Part shown: piece by piece, positions 1 through 7,418 of the stretch
Position numbering within the stretch: the first letter of the stretch is position 1
How the letters are laid out: each line of letters opens with the position of its first letter
NCBI GenBank assembly: GCA_013213915.1
Contig: JABSRK010000104.1
Coordinates: 1-10,644 of the forward strand
Direction of reading: 5' to 3'
DNA length: 10,644 bases
Origin: Planctomycetota bacterium
GTDB lineage: Bacteria; Planctomycetota; GCA-002687715
Translations under genes and position numbers: made by a program
The notes under the pieces: model-generated
What the model saw: the letters and a program-made list of their open reading frames with translations, nothing else
The model's database searches: none
What the model was told of the DNA's origin: nothing

Positions 1-731
1 TGGCGCTCCTCCCCCTCCTGATCTACCGCCTGGCCCCACCGGAGCTCACCGATGCCTCCGCCGCCCGTCGCGAAGCCAGCGAACAACTCGCAGCCCTCGG
101 AGCCTGGACCCGACGCGAGCTCATCATGTCCGGCGTGTTCGTGCTCCTCCTCGGACTCTGGTCCACCAAGGGCACCTTTCACGACATGGGTTCGAGCCTC
201 GTCGCCTGGGTCGGGGTCTGCGCCCTGCTGATCACTCGCACCGACCGGTGGGAGGACATGGCCCGGGATCACGGCGCGTGGGACACCCTGGTGTGGCTCG
301 GTGGACTCCTCTCCATGGCCGAAGCCCTGAAGACACACCAGGTCATCAACTGGTTCGCGAACGGGATGCGCGACGCCGTCACGGGAATCGACGGTGTTCT
401 CGTGGCCGTGGTTCTCGCTCTGATCTACTTCTTCTCGATGTACGGGTTCTCCATGCTCACGGGCCACATCACGGCCATGGCGGGAGCGTTCTTCGCCGTC
501 TCGCTGGCAGCGGGCGCGCCCCCGCTCCTGACGGTGGCCCTGATCGCCTACTTCTCGAACCTGTGCGGCTGCCTCACCAACTACAGCACCGGACCGGTCA
601 TCATCTACTTCGGCCTCGGCTACGTTCCCATCGCCCGGTGGTTTCGGATCGGATTCCTGGTCGCCTTGATGCACCTCTCGGTGTGGCTCCTTCTCGGGGG
701 CTTGTGGTGGAAGGTCCTGGGGTGGTGGTAG
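1..731 (+). CDS. DASS-family (CitT/2-oxoglutarate-malate translocator type) anion:Na+ symporter, C-terminal part
   Basis: This is an integral inner-membrane transporter predicted to import di- or tricarboxylates (malate, 2-oxoglutarate, citrate or similar) with Na+, or to exchange them. The frame is open from base 3 through the window edge and ends at TAG 729-731, so the N-terminal half lies upstream. The visible part starts with the cytoplasmic linker usual for bacterial DASS proteins (LLPLLIYRLAPPELTD, then EQLAALGAWTRREL). Several hydrophobic helices follow, then the family's second Ser-Asn-type motif in FSNLCGCLTNYSTGP, and a Trp-rich final helix ending WWKVLGWW. The ATG at 126 is internal, because the upstream residues also match the family. 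It converges with the SPASM-like gene with only 18 bases between the stops. The family is clear from remembered consensus; the substrate cannot be read from this part. Confidence 0.9.
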   Translation, partial: ALLPLLIYRLAPPELTDASAARREASEQLAALGAWTRRELIMSGVFVLLLGLWSTKGTFHDMGSSLVAWVGVCALLITRTDRWEDMARDHGAWDTLVWLGGLLSMAEALKTHQVINWFANGMRDAVTGIDGVLVAVVLALIYFFSMYGFSMLTGHITAMAGAFFAVSLAAGAPPLLTVALIAYFSNLCGCLTNYSTGPVIIYFGLGYVPIARWFRIGFLVALMHLSVWLLLGGLWWKVLGWW

Positions 732-749
732 ACCCCGCCATCCCGTAGA

Positions 750-1715
750 TCACACCTCGATGGAGCCGATGGGGAGATCGGCGGGTCCGTCCCCTGTCTC
801 CCAGGGGGTCTCCGACAGCGACCGGCGCACCCGCGGAAGCAGCGTGCAACGCCGACAAGGTTCGGGCGGATCGCCATCGAGGAAGCCCTGCCGGACAGCG
901 GTGAACAGCGGCGCGTTCCACACATCGTCGGGGATCGCGTCGGAGCTCGGGCCATCCGGAGCCGGGCAGACCGCCACGCCAGAACCGGTGAACACGCTCG
1001 TCACGAAAGGGAACGGGCAGACGCTCGTGCGAGAACGGAACAAGGCGCGCACGCACGCGGCGAGCACGTTGGCGCCAGCGAGCGGATCGAGGGGCGGGCC
1101 GGCGTCGACGCGGGGCCCCCGACGCGCAGACACCGTGACCCCGTGGTCGGTCGCGGCCTTGGCGATCCTGCCCCATGTGGCAGCCAGGGCTTCGCTCGCG
1201 GCGCTGTCGGTCGGCACGAGGTAGACATCGCGCGGCGCTTCGTCCCGTGCCACGGCCGCGATCAACAATGGGACGCGTTCGACTCCGGCGACCGAAATGG
1301 TGACGTCGAGGACGACGCGCCCGCTGATACGACGGGCTACGTCGACCGAACCGTGGACAGCCGTGTCCGGCATATCGTCGTCCAACGGAATACGGAGCCG
1401 TGCGATCCGGGCGCCGAGTTCGGCCGTGATGGCGCCGGGGTCGATGGGACCAGGCAGCGCAAGATCCAGGTACAGCTCCCTGGCCTCGGCCAGCGCCCCC
1501 AGGGACGCCAACGTCTCTGCGTCAACCGGCTCGGCGCTGGTGGGCGCGAGGAACCAGGCGCGATCGAGCAGAGAATCGAGCGGTGGGGTTATCGGTGTCC
1601 GCAGCAACGTGACGGGAGCCTCGACACGCACTGGCCCCGCCCGGAGCGTCGCCCGGCGAAGGGCGACGTCCTCCTGCAAATCCATCAACTCGAGGATCGG
1701 GCGCGGCGCCGACAT
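750..1715 (-). CDS. SPASM/twitch-like protein lacking the radical SAM motif
   Basis: The function is unknown. The protein is about 321 residues from ATG 1713-1715. An in-frame GTG at 1731-1733 would add 6 residues but would place the ribosome site in the terminator hairpin just upstream. Neither start has a clear Shine-Dalgarno sequence. The C-terminal third resembles a SPASM/twitch auxiliary cluster domain: CPFPF (Cys233), a glycine turn GSGVAVCP (Cys250), a DDVWN motif, a TAVRQGFLDG helix and CRRC (Cys287, Cys290). In SPASM enzymes such cysteines bind an auxiliary Fe-S cluster. The first 200 residues have alternating strand/helix character like a radical SAM barrel, but there is no cysteine before Cys221, so the CxxxCxxC that binds the SAM-cleaving cluster is absent. 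The protein is probably a degenerate, non-SAM-cleaving paralogue or partner protein. Domain assignment is by pattern only. Confidence 0.6.
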   Translation of the reverse strand: MSAPRPILELMDLQEDVALRRATLRAGPVRVEAPVTLLRTPITPPLDSLLDRAWFLAPTSAEPVDAETLASLGALAEARELYLDLALPGPIDPGAITAELGARIARLRIPLDDDMPDTAVHGSVDVARRISGRVVLDVTISVAGVERVPLLIAAVARDEAPRDVYLVPTDSAASEALAATWGRIAKAATDHGVTVSARRGPRVDAGPPLDPLAGANVLAACVRALFRSRTSVCPFPFVTSVFTGSGVAVCPAPDGPSSDAIPDDVWNAPLFTAVRQGFLDGDPPEPCRRCTLLPRVRRSLSETPWETGDGPADLPIGSIEV

Positions 1716-1743
1716 GCGAAAGAAACGTAGCACGCATGAAGAA

Positions 1744-1773
1744 AGCCCGGCCGATGAGTCATCGAACCGGGCT
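1744..1773 (-). terminator. Rho-independent terminator after the HEAT/pseudo-receiver gene
   Basis: A 7-bp stem, AGCCCGG at 1744-1750 with CCGGGCT at 1767-1773, is extended by an inner 5-bp stem (CGATG 1752-1756 with CATCG 1760-1764) closed by a 3-base loop. Read on the minus strand it is followed by TTTCTTC. It lies 24 bases past the stop codon of the gene at 1797-3920, which fits a terminator for that gene. It is also 28 bases upstream of the ATG of the next minus-strand gene. Confidence 0.75.
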
Positions 1774-1796
1774 CTCCGCTACGGACGGTGATCAGA

Positions 1797-3920
1797 TCAG
1801 CCGTCGTCGGTCTCGGTATCGACGTTGATCTTGCTCCGCAAGGCGTTCAGCAACTTGGTGCGCGTGGCGGAGTCCACGGGGAGCATGCCACAGGCGCGAC
1901 CGAGTTGGTCGAGGTAGTCAGCTCCCCCCCCGCCCACGATCGCCCCATGGAGGGCAGTGACGAGGTCGGCGGACGCCTGCCCGCCGCTGGCGCGAGCGAT
2001 GCTCGCCAGGGCCACGGCCGCATGTCCGCGCACCGTCTCCGAAGCCGTCCCGTCCATGAAGACCGCCATGATGGCGTTCGACGCGGACGGATCCGCGATC
2101 CGCCCCAGCGCTCGCAGCGCCGGCGTGCGGACGCTGTCGTGGCCCTTCAGGGTACCCACGAGGCCGTTGACCGCCGGGGCCGACAAGGTCGGGGGCATCC
2201 ACAGGAGGGAGCGCGCCGCCTGGCTGGCGATCGCGGTCGCCTCGGCACGTGCGTCGTCCAGATCCTTCACGAGCGCCCGCAAGCCGGGCTCGTAAGCGTC
2301 GGCGGTGGGGGGCGTGGTGATGAACGCCTGCGCCTTTTCGGCGTACGCGTTCTCCGCTGCTTCGCGATCGGACGGGTCGCACAGGATAGCCACAGGCGTG
2401 TCGGCCGTACGGGCATCGGCCCGGATGGTCTTCATGACCTCGGCCACAGTGGCGTCGCCCATGTTGTAGCGCATGATCACCAGATCCTCGATCGGGTAGT
2501 CACGCAGGCGAGCGAGCCCTATGGCGCCACCGGCCACGCCGTACGCGAAATAGCCGCGTGCGTTCAGGTCAGCCACGATCTGGTTACGGGTGTCTGCGTT
2601 GTCATCGATGACGACCACGCTACGCACCGCGTCCTGACCGAGAGCTTCCGTCAACACCGAGACAACCCCCGGTTGACCCGGTTGGCGAAGCCCCGCGATG
2701 GCCAGGGCGGCGCTGAAGCGAACCGACTTGTACGGTGCCCCCAGTGCATCCGTCAGGGCGTTGGGCGCCTGGAAGTTCCGGCCGTCGGAGATGGACCCGA
2801 GAACGCGCACGGCGCCGGCAGCGACGGCCGGGCGGCCGTCCGTGAGGGCCTTGCGCACCACGTAGCCCATGATCTCTGTACCCATGGAAGCCGCCATCTC
2901 ACCGGCGTGGTTGAGCGCCGCCTCTGGGCCATCGCCAGCGGCGCCGTTGGCCGCCACCTGCTGGGCCACGAGGACCGAACCGAGCAGCACTTGGGCGTGC
3001 ATCTGGTTTGCATCCCAGTTGACCATGTCGTACAGCACCTCTTCCGCCAGCTTGAGGTGGTAGATATCGCGCGGAACCTCGCGGGCAACGAGCTTTCCGT
3101 CGGCCTGGCTCCAGGCCACGTAGGTGCTGCGGAACGGATCGACGACAGCGGTGTCGCGGCGGTAGTACGCCTCCGCCAGGTTGCTGAACAGACCACCCGT
3201 GGCCTGCGGCGACGCCTCCGTAATGCCCATGCCGACGAGCGCTTGCCGCGCCGCGTCGCGCACCACGTTGTTCTCGGCCCCGAGGGCGAAGCCGGCAACG
3301 TAGGGAGTCGACCGCGCGTCCTTGATCAGACCAAGGGCGGTCAACGCCGAGGCCTGGAGATTGGGGTTCTTGATCTCGAGAGCTTGGACGAGCGGGAGCA
3401 CGGCCTGCGTACCGAGCCTGCGGCAGATGTTGATGTACGCCGCCCGGCGCGCGGAATCGTCACTGCCGAGCTGTTCGAGCATGTGAGGAACCGCGTACTC
3501 GCCGTGATCGGCTGCGAGGGCCGTCATCGCTTTGCTGCGGTCGGCCCAGGAGGCGCTCTCGTCGCCCGCCGTGGCGACGTGGCCCTTTATCGCGGCAGCA
3601 TCACGAGCTTTCGCACGCGCTGCCGGCATCGAGGCGTTGAAGAGGGTCTTGATGACAGCGGCGTGCTCACCACTCCGCGTCATCATCCGAGCCCACAACG
3701 TCATGTCGATGCTGTTGATCAGCGCCCACGCCGTCTCGGACGACGGATCGCTGTTCACCACTTCCTTCAGCTTCGCCAGCGCTTCTACGTCCTTGCCGCG
3801 CTCGTGCAAATCGACCGCCGTGGCCAATGCTCCACTCGGCTGTGCGTAGCCGAGAGGCGCGAGACCGACGAGGCACAACAGGGCAAGCGCGAGGGTCCAG
3901 CGCGAACCACGCTTGGTCAT
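1797..3920 (-). CDS. Exported HEAT-repeat protein with embedded degenerate receiver domain
   Basis: This is a predicted periplasmic or exported scaffold-like protein of about 707 residues from ATG 3918-3920. Residues 1-26 are a signal peptide: MTKRGSR, a hydrophobic core LALALLCLVGLAPLG, then cleavage after YA. A TPR-like stretch follows (about 31-75), then HEAT/PBS-lyase-type helical repeats (about 120-240 and 355-430), a receiver-like domain (about 433-553) and more HEAT repeats (about 575-690). The receiver-like domain keeps the beta1 acidic pair (VVVIDDN, Asp439-Asp440). However, the phosphoacceptor position is Arg (DLVIMRYN, Arg484), the Thr/Ser switch is Cys514, and the invariant Lys of the KP motif is Thr536, so it should not be phosphorylated. 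In-frame ATGs at 3942-3944 and 3948-3950 are alternative starts; 3920 was chosen because it gives a compact signal peptide with GGGAG (3931-3935) 10 bases upstream. Its role is unknown; HEAT repeats normally bind proteins. Confidence 0.8.
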   Translation of the reverse strand: MTKRGSRWTLALALLCLVGLAPLGYAQPSGALATAVDLHERGKDVEALAKLKEVVNSDPSSETAWALINSIDMTLWARMMTRSGEHAAVIKTLFNASMPAARAKARDAAAIKGHVATAGDESASWADRSKAMTALAADHGEYAVPHMLEQLGSDDSARRAAYINICRRLGTQAVLPLVQALEIKNPNLQASALTALGLIKDARSTPYVAGFALGAENNVVRDAARQALVGMGITEASPQATGGLFSNLAEAYYRRDTAVVDPFRSTYVAWSQADGKLVAREVPRDIYHLKLAEEVLYDMVNWDANQMHAQVLLGSVLVAQQVAANGAAGDGPEAALNHAGEMAASMGTEIMGYVVRKALTDGRPAVAAGAVRVLGSISDGRNFQAPNALTDALGAPYKSVRFSAALAIAGLRQPGQPGVVSVLTEALGQDAVRSVVVIDDNADTRNQIVADLNARGYFAYGVAGGAIGLARLRDYPIEDLVIMRYNMGDATVAEVMKTIRADARTADTPVAILCDPSDREAAENAYAEKAQAFITTPPTADAYEPGLRALVKDLDDARAEATAIASQAARSLLWMPPTLSAPAVNGLVGTLKGHDSVRTPALRALGRIADPSASNAIMAVFMDGTASETVRGHAAVALASIARASGGQASADLVTALHGAIVGGGGADYLDQLGRACGMLPVDSATRTKLLNALRSKINVDTETDDG

Positions 3921-4024
3921 GGGTTGGATTCTCCCGTTGTTCATCCGCATCGGGTCCTGGATAGGGTCCCCGACCTGAGGGGCGCGACGTGCCCGGACGC
4001 CACACCCGATCTTTTTTCCCGTTG

Positions 4025-4058
4025 ACGGCCCCTGGAACCCCGGACGGTTCCTGGCCGT
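4025..4058 (-). other. Leader hairpin upstream of the HEAT/pseudo-receiver gene
   Basis: ACGGCC (4025-4030) pairs with GGCCGT (4053-4058), and inside it GGAACC (4034-4039) pairs with GGTTCC (4046-4051), with small internal asymmetry and a 6-base loop. It falls in the roughly 110-140 base leader predicted from the promoter at 4068-4095. On the minus strand the stem is followed by CAACGGGAAAAAAG, so it is not a terminator in that direction. It matches no riboswitch class I recognise; a role in leader stability or translation is a guess. Confidence 0.4.
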
Positions 4059-4067
4059 GGACGCGAC

Positions 4068-4095
4068 ATTGTAGGACGCGTCACACGGGTGTCAA
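4068..4095 (-). promoter_or_regulatory. Sigma70-type promoter for the HEAT/pseudo-receiver gene
   Basis: Read on the minus strand, TTGACA (4090-4095, perfect -35) is followed after 16 bases by TACAAT (4068-4073, 5 of 6 match to the -10). Transcription would start near 4061, giving a leader of about 110-140 bases depending on the start codon. It sits about 90 bases beyond the anmK stop codon, so the gene need not depend on anmK read-through. It is the closest match to consensus that I found in the window. Confidence 0.75.
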
Positions 4096-4181
4096 TCATA
4101 GCGGGACGCGGTGGCCGCGCATCCCAAGTCACGCCGAAGAAAGAGGTTGAGCAGAAGCGCCCCAGCAGGCCACCCAACCCC

Positions 4182-5339
4182 TCAGAGGGCGATCTTCCCG
4201 AGCCCCACCGGCCACCGGGCGCCCGTCACCGCAGGCACGTTGGCCGGGCCTCCCGCGATGCGCTCATTGGCCAGCACCGCGAACAGGAGGGCCTCCTTCG
4301 CATCTGGATCAAGCCCATGCTCGGCCGCTGACGTCACAGGCACAGGGAAGAGCTCCTTCTTCAAGTGCCTCATCAGGGTGAGGTTGTGGACGCCACCTCC
4401 GCTGACGACCAGCTCGCGGACGCCTCCGTCGACGACCAGATGATCGCGCACCGCCCGCGCGACAGACTGGCCCACAAAAGCGGTGCTGGTGGCGAGAATG
4501 TCCTTTAACGACAGGTGCTGGTGGCGGCGCAGGAGATCCTCCACGTAGTCGATCCCGAATTCCTCCCGCCCCGTGGTCTTGGGAGGCGGCAATTGCAGGA
4601 ACGGGTGCCGGAGGAGCCGATCCAAGAGAATCGGCTCGACGCGGCCCCCCGCCGCCAACCGGCCACCGGGGTCGTAGCGCTCCTCACCACCGGTCAGCCG
4701 TTCGGCGAGCAGGTCGAGCGGCAGGTTGGCGGGCCCGACGTCGAAAGCCCGGCATGACTCCAAGTCCTCCGTCACCAGAGTGAGGTTGGCGATACCCCCG
4801 AGGTTGAGGCAAACCGTTCGGGGTCGGTCATGAAACAGGACCCAGTCCAGATATGGCATGAGCGGAGCGCCTTCGCCACCGGCCGCAATGTCGCGCGCTC
4901 GGAAATCGCCGATGACGACCGCGCCTGTGCGCTCGGCGATGACGTCGATATCGCCAATCTGGAGCGTCGCAGACCGTCCACCCTGCCCGCGCGCGGGGAG
5001 ATGGCAGACGGTCTGTCCGTGGCTACCGATGATATCGATGTGATCGAGCGAAAGCCCGGCGCGCGCGGTCACAACCGCAGCGGCGCTGGCAAACGCCTCG
5101 CCCAACTCCACGTTCAGTCGGGTGAGTTCCTGCAACTCGAGAGCCGGCGCCCGCGTAAGTGTAGATCGGAGTGCGTCCGGATAGGCGCGGCAGACAAACG
5201 CAAGCGGCTCGGTCCTGACGTGAAAGCCGCCGCCTTCGATGCGCACGCACAGCGCATCGACACCGTCCATGGAAGTCCCGCTGTTCAGCCCCACGACGAC
5301 ACGGGAGCCCTTCTCGGACACGCTCTGGAGCCGATCCAT
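4182..5339 (-). CDS. anmK: Anhydro-N-acetylmuramic acid kinase (AnmK)
   Basis: This cytoplasmic kinase of cell-wall recycling cleaves the 1,6-anhydro ring of anhydroMurNAc and phosphorylates it with ATP, giving MurNAc-6-phosphate for the MurQ etherase or other recycling routes. From ATG 5337-5339 it is 385 residues, a little longer than the roughly 370 usual for the family. An in-frame GTG at 5364-5366 would add 9. Recognisable motifs in order are the phosphate-binding GTSMDGVD (about 21-28), GSHGQTVCH (about 105-113), GDFRARDIAAGGEGAPL (about 144-160), NLGGIANLT, AFDVGPANLPLD and SGGGVHN (about 313-319). The Asp near residue 200 in AFDVGPANLPLD corresponds to the catalytic base of characterised AnmK. 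The ASKHA-type fold is therefore intact. It is transcribed divergently from the response regulator. No murQ or other recycling gene is next to it. No convincing ribosome-binding site precedes either start. Confidence 0.95.
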   Translation of the reverse strand: MDRLQSVSEKGSRVVVGLNSGTSMDGVDALCVRIEGGGFHVRTEPLAFVCRAYPDALRSTLTRAPALELQELTRLNVELGEAFASAAAVVTARAGLSLDHIDIIGSHGQTVCHLPARGQGGRSATLQIGDIDVIAERTGAVVIGDFRARDIAAGGEGAPLMPYLDWVLFHDRPRTVCLNLGGIANLTLVTEDLESCRAFDVGPANLPLDLLAERLTGGEERYDPGGRLAAGGRVEPILLDRLLRHPFLQLPPPKTTGREEFGIDYVEDLLRRHQHLSLKDILATSTAFVGQSVARAVRDHLVVDGGVRELVVSGGGVHNLTLMRHLKKELFPVPVTSAAEHGLDPDAKEALLFAVLANERIAGGPANVPAVTGARWPVGLGKIAL

Positions 5340-5374
5340 GACGCTCGGAAGACTAACTGCGCCCACGTCATCGT

Positions 5375-5382
5375 GCTATGGT
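5375..5382 (+). promoter_or_regulatory. Possible extended -10 promoter for the response regulator
   Basis: TGCTATGGT (5374-5382) resembles an extended -10 element (TGnTATAAT), placing a start near 5389 and a leader of about 30 bases before GTG 5419. No good -35 is seen 16-18 bases upstream. It lies in the short 79-base gap between the divergent anmK and regulator genes. Confidence 0.35.
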
Positions 5383-5418
5383 CCGCGTGGAACTGGCCTC
5401 CCCTCCTCGGATTCCTTC

Positions 5419-6789
5419 GTGAAGAAGATCCTCATCATCGACGACGAGGAGAGCATACGCAGCGCCGTGCGTATGATCCTCAAGTACGAGAACTACGTCA
5501 CCGCCGAAGCCGGCACGGGCGCGGACGGCGTCCAGGCTGTCGAGAAGGATTCCGATCTCGACGGCGTCCTGTGCGACGTGAAGATGCCAGGCATGGACGG
5601 CCTGGATGCCCTCGCCCGCATCAAGGAAATCCGCCCCGACGTGGCCGTCATCATGATCTCGGGTCACGGCACGGTGGAGACCGCCGTGGAGGCGACACGG
5701 CGGGGGGCGTTCGACTTCCTCGAGAAGCCCCTCGACCGCGATCGACTGCTCCTCACGATCCGCAACGCGCTCGGCCAGAGTGACCTCGCCCACGAGAACG
5801 AGGTGCTGCGAAAGGAGATCGCCGAAAAGTGGCGCATCGTCGGGTCCTGCCCCGGGATCGAGGAGATGCGCGCCACCATTGAACGGGTCGCCGACACCGA
5901 CGCCCGCGTGCTCATCACGGGAGAGAACGGCACGGGCAAGGAGCTCGTCGCCCGCAACCTGCACCAACTTTCGTCCCGTCATGACGCACCCTGGGTCGAT
6001 GTCAACTGCGCCGCAATCCCCAGCGAACTCATTGAGAGCGAGCTCTTCGGACATGAGAAGGGCGCGTTTACAGGCGCCGATGCCAGGAAAATCGGCAAGT
6101 TCGAGCAGGCGAGCAAGGGGACCTTGTTCCTCGACGAGATCGGCGACATGCCGCTCGCGGCGCAGGCGAAGGTCCTGCGGGTCCTCGAGGAAAACAAGGT
6201 GCAGCGTGTCGGCGGCGACGCGAACATTGCCATCGACGTGCGCGTCCTCGCGGCCACCAACAAGGACCTCGGGAAGGAGGTCGCGGAGGGGGCGTTCCGC
6301 GAGGACCTCTTCTATCGCCTGAACGTCATCCCTCTGGCGGTCCCGCCCCTACGCGAGCGTGGCGACGACGTCATCGAGCTCTTCGGTCGCTTCCTGCAGC
6401 AAGCTTGCCGCAAGTACAACCGTGAGACGATCCGGATCGAGAGCTCCGGCGCCGCGCACCTACGCGCGCAACCCTGGCCCGGGAACGTACGCGAGCTGCG
6501 CAACCTCGCTGAGCGCGTCGCGCTCCTCGTGTCGGACGCCAAGCTCACGAAGGAGGGGTTCGAGGGCTTCGGGACCAAGGACGGGGCGCCGCCTGACGAC
6601 GCGTCGCTGTTCGCCATCGACAGCTTCGACGCGTTCAAGGAGACCGCTGAGCGCCTGTACCTTCGAAAGAAGCTCGAGGACAACGGCTGGAACATCAAGC
6701 GAACGGCTGAGATGCTCGGGATGCAGCGCAGCAACCTGTACAAGAAGATCGAACGCTACAACCTCAAGGACGCCGAACCGAACGCATGA
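5419..6789 (+). CDS. Sigma54-dependent response regulator (NtrC/NtrX-like: REC, AAA+, Fis HTH)
   Basis: This cytoplasmic two-component transcription activator has 456 residues from GTG 5419. The frame is open further upstream into anmK, but the receiver domain begins right at MKKILIIDDEE, fixing the start despite a weak ribosome site. Receiver domain: acidic pair Asp8-Asp9, phosphoacceptor Asp53 (CDVKMPGMDG), switch Ser81 (MISGHG) and Lys103 (EKP), all intact. AAA+ domain: Walker A GENGTGKE (168-175), the sigma54-contacting GAFTGA loop (215-220) and Walker B LFLDEIGDMP (Asp239-Glu240). The FREDLFYRLNV segment carries the usual arginines. A Fis-type helix-turn-helix (about 420-449) ends SNLYKKIERY, reminiscent of NtrX-like members. 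No histidine kinase is in the window, so the signal is unknown. Its stop overlaps the next gene by 4 bases (ATGA), implying co-translation with that lipoprotein. Confidence 0.95.
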   Translation: MKKILIIDDEESIRSAVRMILKYENYVTAEAGTGADGVQAVEKDSDLDGVLCDVKMPGMDGLDALARIKEIRPDVAVIMISGHGTVETAVEATRRGAFDFLEKPLDRDRLLLTIRNALGQSDLAHENEVLRKEIAEKWRIVGSCPGIEEMRATIERVADTDARVLITGENGTGKELVARNLHQLSSRHDAPWVDVNCAAIPSELIESELFGHEKGAFTGADARKIGKFEQASKGTLFLDEIGDMPLAAQAKVLRVLEENKVQRVGGDANIAIDVRVLAATNKDLGKEVAEGAFREDLFYRLNVIPLAVPPLRERGDDVIELFGRFLQQACRKYNRETIRIESSGAAHLRAQPWPGNVRELRNLAERVALLVSDAKLTKEGFEGFGTKDGAPPDDASLFAIDSFDAFKETAERLYLRKKLEDNGWNIKRTAEMLGMQRSNLYKKIERYNLKDAEPNA

Positions 6790-7418
6790 CCATGAGACGA
6801 CTCGCCGCCCTGTTAGTTCTCCCCATCCTGGCGGCCTGCTCCGCATCCACGACCAGCAGCGCCCGGCCCACGGATCCCAAGCCAACGGCCGAGCCCACGT
6901 CGCCACTCGGGATCGAGTATCCCGACCCGCTTGCCATCCTCAGCCGCGTCGCTACCAACATGGAAGCGGGCGACTGGAGGGCCGCCTGCCTCGACCTCTG
7001 CGACCTCGGTCGGAACGGACGGCCCGTCCCACTCATCCCCGGTCAAAACGTCCCCAAGGATTTTCCTCCGAAGGCCAAGGAGCAGATGAAGCCGTACTTC
7101 CGGCACCTCCGCGGCCTCGATGAACCGTGGGTGAAGATTTCATACGGAAGCGTGAAACCTCTGCGCAACGATCCGCCGACCATCGCCGTCCCGGTCAAGT
7201 GGCGCTACGCACTCGGCAACGTGACCGCGAAGCAGCGGGAGAAGATCCTCCACGTCTGGAGGAAGCAGGCGCGCGAGGACCTCACGTGGGAGCAACTCGT
7301 TCTCGATCTGCGGCAGCAAGTCACGCGGCGAACCCGTCTGAACAACTGGCCCGAGTGGACGTTCGCCTGGCTGGGCAACCGCTGGCGGCTCTACATCGAC
7401 CCGCGTCCCCTGCGCTAG
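6786..7418 (+). CDS. Predicted lipoprotein coupled to the response regulator
   Basis: I do not recognise the family. The product is 210 residues from ATG 6786, or 208 from the second ATG at 6792. It has a short basic N-terminus, a hydrophobic stretch and a lipobox ending ILAAC (Cys18), so it should be lipidated and held in a membrane. A Ser/Thr/Pro-rich linker (about 19-40) follows. The remaining globular part is Trp- and Arg-rich, with CLDLCDL near residue 63-69 and several tryptophans in the last 40 residues (NNWPEWTFAWLGNRWRLY). That ending resembles the closing strands of small NTF2-like or DUF4878-type folds, but this is only an impression. The start overlaps the regulator stop by 4 bases, suggesting translational coupling and a shared transcript. 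It may be an output or sensor accessory of that regulator (inference). Confidence 0.75.
   Translation: MTMRRLAALLVLPILAACSASTTSSARPTDPKPTAEPTSPLGIEYPDPLAILSRVATNMEAGDWRAACLDLCDLGRNGRPVPLIPGQNVPKDFPPKAKEQMKPYFRHLRGLDEPWVKISYGSVKPLRNDPPTIAVPVKWRYALGNVTAKQREKILHVWRKQAREDLTWEQLVLDLRQQVTRRTRLNNWPEWTFAWLGNRWRLYIDPRPLR

Noticed and set aside
126..128. ATG at 126 as the start of the transporter.
   Set aside because: The frame is open to the window edge and the upstream residues match the family's cytoplasmic linker, so this is an internal methionine of a truncated gene.
1788..4025. A 745-codon open frame on the plus strand, antisense to the whole HEAT/pseudo-receiver gene and slightly longer than it.
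   Set aside because: Its translation is rich in Arg, His and Gly with no domain, and it runs across the promoter, leader and nearly to the terminator of the sense gene. The sense strand has a signal peptide, HEAT repeats and a receiver-like fold. Long antisense frames are common in high-GC coding sequence.
4143..4179. Possible terminator for anmK: GGTTG/CAACC stem followed by TCTTTCTTC on the minus strand.
   Set aside because: The stem is only 5 bp with a loop of about 25 bases, too weak to claim.
5239..5418. Upstream extension of the response regulator by 60 residues from an ATG at 5239.
   Set aside because: The extension lies within anmK on the other strand, shows no domain, and the receiver fold begins exactly at GTG 5419.
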